64,000 bases of DNA from Vibrio neptunius. Lineage in GTDB: Bacteria > Pseudomonadota > Gammaproteobacteria > Enterobacterales > Vibrionaceae. Below the pieces are notes generated by a model, which saw only the letters and a list, made by a program, of their open reading frames with translations, had not been told where the DNA came from and did not search any database. The first letter of the stretch is position 1. Each line of letters begins with the position of its first letter. Location of the stretch: the NCBI RefSeq assembly GCF_000967495.1, contig NZ_JXXU01000011.1:1-64000 (forward strand). Direction: 5' to 3'. Positions 59,645 through 64,000 of the stretch are shown here, piece by piece. Both the position numbers and the translations under genes were made by a program.

Positions 59645-59770
59645 ATTGCATATCTGGTTTGTTAGACTTAACAATCAGCATAGCAGTCACGCGGTTTTTT
59701 TGCGGGTTGAAAGAGCATAGGTATCAACACACTATGCTCAGATAATTGGACGTTTGGGAAAGAGGCGTCC

Positions 59771-60391
59771 TTACTCGAACGCTGCTGGATCACCGGACCC
59801 GACTCGAGCAATAACAGGCTCGTCATCACTGAAATCGACCACGGTCGTCGGTTGCTCACCCAAGTAGCCACCATTTAGGATGCAGTCCACCGCGTGCTCC
59901 AATTGATCACGAATCTCTTCTGGGTCAGATTCAGTGACGTCATTGCCCGGAAGAATTAAAGATGTCGACATCAAAGGTTCACCAAGCGCTTCCAGCAAAT
60001 CCAACGCAATCTGGTTGTCAGGTACACGGATACCAATCGTCTTACGTTTAGAGTTCATCAAACGACGCGGTACTTCTTTCGTCCCCTTGAAGATGAAAGT
60101 GTACGGCCCTGGCGTATTGTTCTTTAGCAAGCGAAACGCTGTGTTGTCGACCCGAGCGTACAGCGACAGCTCAGAAAGATCACGACACAACAAAGTAAAG
60201 TTATGCTTTTCATCCAATCGACGAATCTTACAAATTCGTTCTAAAGCCTGTTTATTCTCCAACTGACAACCCAATGCATAACCGGAATCTGTCGGATAGA
60301 TAACCACACCGCCATTACGAATGATTGCCACAGCCTGATTGATCAAGCGAGCCTGGGGGTTTTCTGGGTGAACATAAAAAAACTGGCTCAT
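59771..60391 (-). CDS. yciO: YciO-family (Sua5/TsaC-like) protein
   Basis: A 206-residue protein of the YrdC/Sua5 fold, starting SQFFYVHPENPQARLINQA. The segments GGVVIYPTDSGYALGCQ, KHNFTLLCRDLSELS, TPGPYTFIFKGT and PVIARVGSGDPAAFE match E. coli YciO. Relatives make the threonylcarbamoyl-AMP used for tRNA t6A; whether YciO does so in vivo is unsettled. GAGGAATTACC precedes the ATG. It is next to rnm as in E. coli, on the same strand with a 67-base gap. Confidence 0.93.
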   Translation of the reverse strand: MSQFFYVHPENPQARLINQAVAIIRNGGVVIYPTDSGYALGCQLENKQALERICKIRRLDEKHNFTLLCRDLSELSLYARVDNTAFRLLKNNTPGPYTFIFKGTKEVPRRLMNSKRKTIGIRVPDNQIALDLLEALGEPLMSTSLILPGNDVTESDPEEIRDQLEHAVDCILNGGYLGEQPTTVVDFSDDEPVIARVGSGDPAAFE

Positions 60392-60458
60392 GGTAATTCC
60401 TCATCATCGAGTCTCTCGACTCTATTTTTAACGTATTGATTTAATGCCAATCTATTGA

Positions 60459-61310
60459 CTAATTAACTTGCGAAGGCTCAATACCCCAATCTTTCCATAC
60501 AGGTTCTACACCTGCTGGCAGCCACAAATTCCTGCCAAGTTCCATCCAAGGAGACGGATAGTGGAAGTCACTGCCTTGAGACGCTAATAGTTTGTATTGT
60601 ATAGCATAATCGGCCAAGTTGCGCCTTTCTTGTTGGCCTTGTTGTGGTTGGGCTACTTCCATCGCATCCCCACCCGCTTCAACAAATGCTGCAAGCAGTC
60701 GCTTGAGCCACTTTGCAGTAAGATCGTAGCGTCCGGGGTGAGCAAGCACCGCTTGACCACCTGCACTATGGATGGCACAGATTGCTTCAGCCATCGAACA
60801 CCAACTTGGTGGTACATAACCAGGGTTATTACGGGTCAGGTATTTTTTAAATACCTGTTGCATGGTTTTAGCATAGCCATTGTCCACCAGCCATTTTGCA
60901 AAGTGTGCTCGTGTGATAGGTGCATCACCAGCAATGGCTTGTACCTCTTCAAGCACCCCTTCTCGGGTTGCTTTACTCAGGCGATGAGCGATCATTTCTG
61001 CTCGCCCTTCACGGTGCTTTTTCTGCTGTTCGATTAACTGAGCCAACTCGGCGGACTGCGGGTCTATATTCAACCCAACAATGTGGATGTCTTTGTTTTG
61101 CCACACCGTGGATATTTCAATACCGTTAATGATTGTTATGGGTAGCTGGTTATCTTGAACATACTGATGCGCAATCTCTAAACCATCTACCGTATCGTGA
61201 TCGGTAATCGCCAGCACATCGATATCAAAACCGAGCGCTCTGTCTATCAGTTCGTTAGCAGGTAACCGTCCGTCAGAGGCCGTGGTATGGCTGTGTAAAT
61301 CAATTCTCAT
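60459..61310 (-). CDS. rnm: PHP-domain 5'-3' exoribonuclease / 3',5'-nucleotide phosphatase (RNase AM)
   Basis: A 283-residue PHP-domain metalloenzyme, E. coli YciV/Rnm type. Metal-binding motifs include [13 protein letters not shown] at the start, [11 protein letters not shown] and HPGRYD, with SQGSDFHYP near the C-terminus. RNase AM trims 5' ends of RNAs such as 5S and 23S rRNA and removes phosphates from short nucleotides. It diverges from the trp operon, as in E. coli. No ribosome-binding site is evident before the ATG, so the start is less sure. Confidence 0.93.
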   Translation of the reverse strand: MRIDLHSHTTASDGRLPANELIDRALGFDIDVLAITDHDTVDGLEIAHQYVQDNQLPITIINGIEISTVWQNKDIHIVGLNIDPQSAELAQLIEQQKKHREGRAEMIAHRLSKATREGVLEEVQAIAGDAPITRAHFAKWLVDNGYAKTMQQVFKKYLTRNNPGYVPPSWCSMAEAICAIHSAGGQAVLAHPGRYDLTAKWLKRLLAAFVEAGGDAMEVAQPQQGQQERRNLADYAIQYKLLASQGSDFHYPSPWMELGRNLWLPAGVEPVWKDWGIEPSQVN

Positions 61311-61326
61311 AAATGTGTTTTTTTAG

Positions 61327-61358
61327 TTGACTTTTTACCTCTGCACTAGTTAACTAGT
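61327..61358 (+). promoter_or_regulatory. trp promoter with TrpR operator
   Basis: TTGACT at 61327-61332 and TTAACT at 61350-61355 are spaced 17 bases, as in the E. coli trp promoter. The perfect palindrome ACTAGTTAACTAGT (61345-61358) overlaps the -10 and matches the TrpR operator core, so repression by TrpR with tryptophan is expected. Transcription should start near 61362. Confidence 0.93.
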
Positions 61359-61392
61359 ACACAAATACGAAGTACCTGAATTAAGGCTCACT

Positions 61393-61518
61393 ATGTTACA
61401 AGAAATTAACCAAAACCAGAAAGCGAATCTTGCAGCTGACTCTCTACGTGACAGTTCTGCAAACCTTGCTTGGTGGCGCACTTGGACAAGTTCTTGGTGG
61501 GCTAACGTGTACTTTTAA
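61393..61518 (+). CDS. trpL: trp operon leader peptide
   Basis: A 41-codon leader peptide starting ATG at 61393 and ending TAA 61516-61518. The last third holds five Trp codons in clusters (LAWWRTWTSSWWANVYF), so ribosome stalling at low tryptophan can block the downstream terminator. It is far longer than the 14-residue E. coli TrpL, as typical of Vibrio trp leaders. It lies between the TrpR-controlled promoter and the attenuator. Confidence 0.93.
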   Translation: MLQEINQNQKANLAADSLRDSSANLAWWRTWTSSWWANVYF

Positions 61519-61539
61519 TTTACCAAATTAATGTTACCA

Positions 61540-61567
61540 AGCCCGCTACTAAAGCGGGCTTTTTGTT
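61540..61567 (+). terminator. trp attenuator terminator
   Basis: A 7-bp GC-rich stem (AGCCCGC/GCGGGCT) with a seven-base loop and TTTTGTTT tail, 22 bases after the trpL stop. It is the terminator of the trp attenuator. The alternative antiterminator pairing was not worked out in detail. Confidence 0.9.
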
Positions 61568-61698
61568 TTGTCGGATACTCAGCACTCAACTGGTCAAACA
61601 TTCATCAAATAGAGCAAATTCCACATTGGGTGAATGTTTTCTTTGTGCGACTATGTACGGCAGGAAGTAAAAAAGATTACAAATGAAAAGGAGGTCTT

Positions 61699-63264
61699 GT
61701 GAACAAGGCCATTGAAATCAAAAAGCTGGGAAATCTTGAAGTTATCCAAGCATCTGCACCTTACACGCAGGATCCTACTCGTCTGTTTCATACTCTGTGT
61801 GAAAACAAAACCGACAGCCTGTTATTGGAGTCTGCAGAGATAGATTCAAAACAGAACCTCAAAAGTCTGCTAATCGTTGATTCCGCTGTTCGCATTGTTT
61901 GCAATGGCCACATTGTGACCATGCAAGCACTGACCAATAACGGTAAACACCTGCTTTCTCATTTGACCTACAACATTCATAGCAATGTGGCTCAATCATT
62001 TGATGGTCAAACACTGACACTAGAGTTTGAAGCGCCTTGCGATACACTCGATGAAGATTCTCGCTTACGAGAAGCGTCTTCTTTTGATGCGTTGCGTCTG
62101 GTCCAGCACAGTTTTGACCTTACTGAACATCAGCAACACGCCGTTTTCCTTGGTGGTCTATTCGCATACGACATGGTGGCGAACTTTGAACCTTTAGGTG
62201 ATGCTGAAGCATCAAACCAATGCCCAGACTACGTTTTTTACGTCGCAGAAACTCTGCTCGTGGTAGACCATCAGAGCGAGTCTTGTGATTTACAAGCGAC
62301 ATTGTTTGCGAATAGCGAAGAAAAAACGACGCTGGAAGCGCGCATTGAAAGCATTCAATCACAGTGCGCTAACCTGAAACATTTACCGCAAGCGACCAAA
62401 TTGACCGACGTATCTCCGCAGCCAAGCGTTTCAGACCAAGATTTCTGCCAAATCGTTCGAGATCTAAAGCAATACGTGGTACGAGGCGATATCTTTCAGG
62501 TTGTACCATCACGCCGCTTCATTCTGCCTTGCCCATCACCACTCGCGGCATACAAAGAGTTAAAGTTGAGCAACCCAAGCCCATACATGTTCTACATGCA
62601 AGATGAACTATTTACTCTGTTTGGCGCATCACCTGAAAGCGCACTTAAATACGAAACCCACACCAACCAAGTCGAGATTTACCCAATCGCAGGCACGCGT
62701 CGCCGTGGCAAACGCTCAGACGGCGCTATCGATTTCGATCTAGATAGCCGTATTGAACTTGAACTGCGGACTGATATGAAAGAGAACGCAGAACACATGA
62801 TGTTGGTGGATCTCGCGCGTAACGACGTCGCTCGTATTTCCCAAGCAGGTTCTCGCCACGTTGCAGACTTGCTTAAGGTCGACCGCTACAGCCATGTAAT
62901 GCACTTAGTATCCCGAGTGGTTGGTCAGCTTCGTGACGATCTGGACGCTCTGCACGCTTATCAAGCTTGTATGAACATGGGAACACTGACAGGCGCACCG
63001 AAAATTCGTGCAATGCAACTTATCAGAGACGTCGAAGGAGCACGCCGTGGTAGCTATGGCGGTGCTGTCGGCTACCTCACTGGCGAAGGCACATTAGACA
63101 CTTGTATCGTTATCCGTTCTGCTTATGTTGAGAATGGCATCGCTCAAGTTCAAGCGGGAGCAGGTGTGGTGTTTGATTCAGAACCACAAGCCGAAGCAGA
63201 TGAAACTCGTGGTAAGGCACAAGCCGTTATCTCTGCAATTCAGTCAGCGCATAAGGAGTCGTAG
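61699..63264 (+). CDS. trpE: anthranilate synthase component I
   Basis: A 521-residue chorismate enzyme that makes anthranilate with TrpG. The feedback-inhibition site for tryptophan includes LLLESAEID near residue 39. Catalytic blocks are YPIAGTRRRG (Ala in the PIAGT motif, versus Lys in PabB), MNMGTLTGAPKIRAMQLIRD and YGGAVGYLTGEG. The start is GTG at 61699 with a strong AGGAGG site. It is the first structural gene of the trp operon, with trpG two bases downstream. Confidence 0.97.
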   Translation: MNKAIEIKKLGNLEVIQASAPYTQDPTRLFHTLCENKTDSLLLESAEIDSKQNLKSLLIVDSAVRIVCNGHIVTMQALTNNGKHLLSHLTYNIHSNVAQSFDGQTLTLEFEAPCDTLDEDSRLREASSFDALRLVQHSFDLTEHQQHAVFLGGLFAYDMVANFEPLGDAEASNQCPDYVFYVAETLLVVDHQSESCDLQATLFANSEEKTTLEARIESIQSQCANLKHLPQATKLTDVSPQPSVSDQDFCQIVRDLKQYVVRGDIFQVVPSRRFILPCPSPLAAYKELKLSNPSPYMFYMQDELFTLFGASPESALKYETHTNQVEIYPIAGTRRRGKRSDGAIDFDLDSRIELELRTDMKENAEHMMLVDLARNDVARISQAGSRHVADLLKVDRYSHVMHLVSRVVGQLRDDLDALHAYQACMNMGTLTGAPKIRAMQLIRDVEGARRGSYGGAVGYLTGEGTLDTCIVIRSAYVENGIAQVQAGAGVVFDSEPQAEADETRGKAQAVISAIQSAHKES

Positions 63265-63266
63265 AG

Positions 63267-63872
63267 ATGGCTAACATTGTATTTATCGATAACTTTGACT
63301 CGTTTACCTATAACTTAGTCGACCAGTTTCGTTCACTCGGACATGACGTCAAAATCTACCGTAACCACATCGCTGCAGCAGTGATTGAAAGTGCGGTCAA
63401 CGAACTAGACAATCCGGTTGTGTTATTGTCTCCCGGCCCAGGGGCACCATCCGAAGCAGGCTCTATGCCAGAAGTCATCCAACGCCTGAAAGGTAAAGTG
63501 CCGATGATCGGTATCTGTCTTGGGCATCAAGCCATCGTTGAAGCCTATGGTGGTACCGTTGCTGGCGCGGGTGAAATTGTCCATGGCAAAGTGTCGATGA
63601 TGGAGCACCGGAATCATCCGACATATGCTGACCTGCCTTCACCACTTGCCATTGCGCGTTACCATTCATTGGTAGCCACACAGGTACCGGAAACACTTAC
63701 CGTAACCGCAGAAGTCGATGGCCTCGTCATGTCTGTGGTCCATGAACAAGATAAAATTTGTGGCTTCCAATTTCACCCGGAGTCCATCATGACTACCCAT
63801 GGCGCAACCCTGTTAGCCAATGCGATCGAGTGGGCTTTACAAGATTCCAATCTAACGTCAGTGCAGCAATAA
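63267..63872 (+). CDS. trpG: anthranilate synthase component II (glutamine amidotransferase)
   Basis: A 201-residue class I glutamine amidotransferase supplying ammonia to TrpE. The active-site cysteine lies in IGICLGHQAIVE, the triad His/Glu in FQFHPESIMTTHG, and LLSPGPGAP marks the oxyanion region. The start lies two bases after the trpE stop, and trpD follows as a separate gene, so trpG is not fused to trpD here as it is in E. coli. Confidence 0.96.
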   Translation: MANIVFIDNFDSFTYNLVDQFRSLGHDVKIYRNHIAAAVIESAVNELDNPVVLLSPGPGAPSEAGSMPEVIQRLKGKVPMIGICLGHQAIVEAYGGTVAGAGEIVHGKVSMMEHRNHPTYADLPSPLAIARYHSLVATQVPETLTVTAEVDGLVMSVVHEQDKICGFQFHPESIMTTHGATLLANAIEWALQDSNLTSVQQ

Positions 63873-63884
63873 GGAGAAGAGAAA

Positions 63885-64000
63885 ATGGAAACGATCATTA
63901 ATAAACTCTATGAACAACAACCGCTCACTCAGGAAGAAAGCCAGCATCTTTTCGATATCATTATTCGCGGTGACCTTGATCCAATCCTTATGGCATCAGC
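63885..64000 (+). CDS. trpD: anthranilate phosphoribosyltransferase, N-terminal part
   Basis: The first 38 codons of a trpD gene cut by the window end. The residues ETIINKLYEQQPLTQEESQ and FDIIIRGDLDPILMASA fit the N-terminal helical domain. AAGGAGAAG lies upstream of the ATG, 12 bases after the trpG stop. It would transfer a phosphoribosyl group to anthranilate. The remainder of the gene is outside the window. Confidence 0.9.
   Translation, partial: METIINKLYEQQPLTQEESQHLFDIIIRGDLDPILMAS

Noticed and set aside
60597-61037. 146-codon open frame on the plus strand
   Set aside because: Antisense shadow of rnm; the translated product looks like no known protein and is cysteine-rich at random.

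Overview
This window looks like a chromosomal segment of a Vibrio species. The evidence is gene content and order: a trpL-trpE-trpG-trpD operon divergent from rnm and a YciO-family gene, rluB nearby, trxB-cydD-cydC, a tyrR/ycjF/ycjX block, fumarase-pabB-CoA Nudix-sdaC-sdaA, an H-NOX/hybrid-kinase pair, and many c-di-GMP and chemotaxis proteins. The species cannot be fixed from sequence alone. No rRNA, tRNA, CRISPR array, integrase, transposase or phage gene was found; the region reads as stable core genome with a few accessory insertions.

Layout. 0-3.4 kb: a small membrane protein, an Aer-like PAS/CZB chemoreceptor and a stand-alone BLUF photoreceptor. 3.4-9.4 kb: a leftward block, ycjX-ycjF and then tyrR-GNAT-HD protein-DUF2947. 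9.5-12.6 kb: class I fumarase and pabB, diverging. 12.6-14.9 kb: H-NOX nitric-oxide sensor and its hybrid histidine kinase. 14.9-18.5 kb: CoA pyrophosphatase, serine transporter and serine deaminase. 18.8-24.4 kb: a winged-helix/periplasmic/EAL protein, a tyrosine-type permease, queD and a chemoreceptor with a c-type haem motif. 24.4-32.8 kb: asnS with a possible leader attenuator, a MocR regulator, an HD-GYP phosphodiesterase, an aromatic/aspartate aminotransferase and an outer-membrane barrel. 33-42.4 kb: HrpB-like helicase, malic enzyme, sanA, a DUF2797 protein and an M16 lipoprotein protease. 42.6-47.4 kb: the most accessory-looking part, with an SGNH-hydrolase lipoprotein next to a lipase-chaperone-like protein, a TauD-type dioxygenase, a PLP enzyme of the cysteine-desulfurase fold lacking the usual catalytic Cys, and a PF10014-type 2-oxoglutarate dioxygenase. 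47.7-55.5 kb: trxB, cydDC, mdtL, a LysR regulator and a PhzF protein. 55.5-64 kb: rluB, an EAL phosphodiesterase translationally coupled to a cupredoxin-like protein, YciO, rnm and the start of the trp operon.

How the genes work together. Several link amino-acid metabolism: TyrR, the tyrosine permease, the aminotransferase, SdaC/SdaA, PabB and the trp operon with a TrpR operator, leader peptide and terminator. A second theme is signal input to c-di-GMP or phosphorelay outputs: light (BLUF), NO (H-NOX/kinase), redox (PAS/CZB receptor, c-haem receptor, cysteine-containing periplasmic domain on the wHTH-EAL protein, cupredoxin-EAL operon) and an HD-GYP enzyme. Most transcription units end in clear intrinsic terminators, many shared by convergent genes.

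The best candidates for undescribed biology are the Cys-less PLP enzyme/PF10014 dioxygenase pair, the SGNH hydrolase/LifO-like pair, the wHTH-TM-periplasmic-TM-EAL regulator, the cupredoxin-EAL operon and the asnS leader hairpin.
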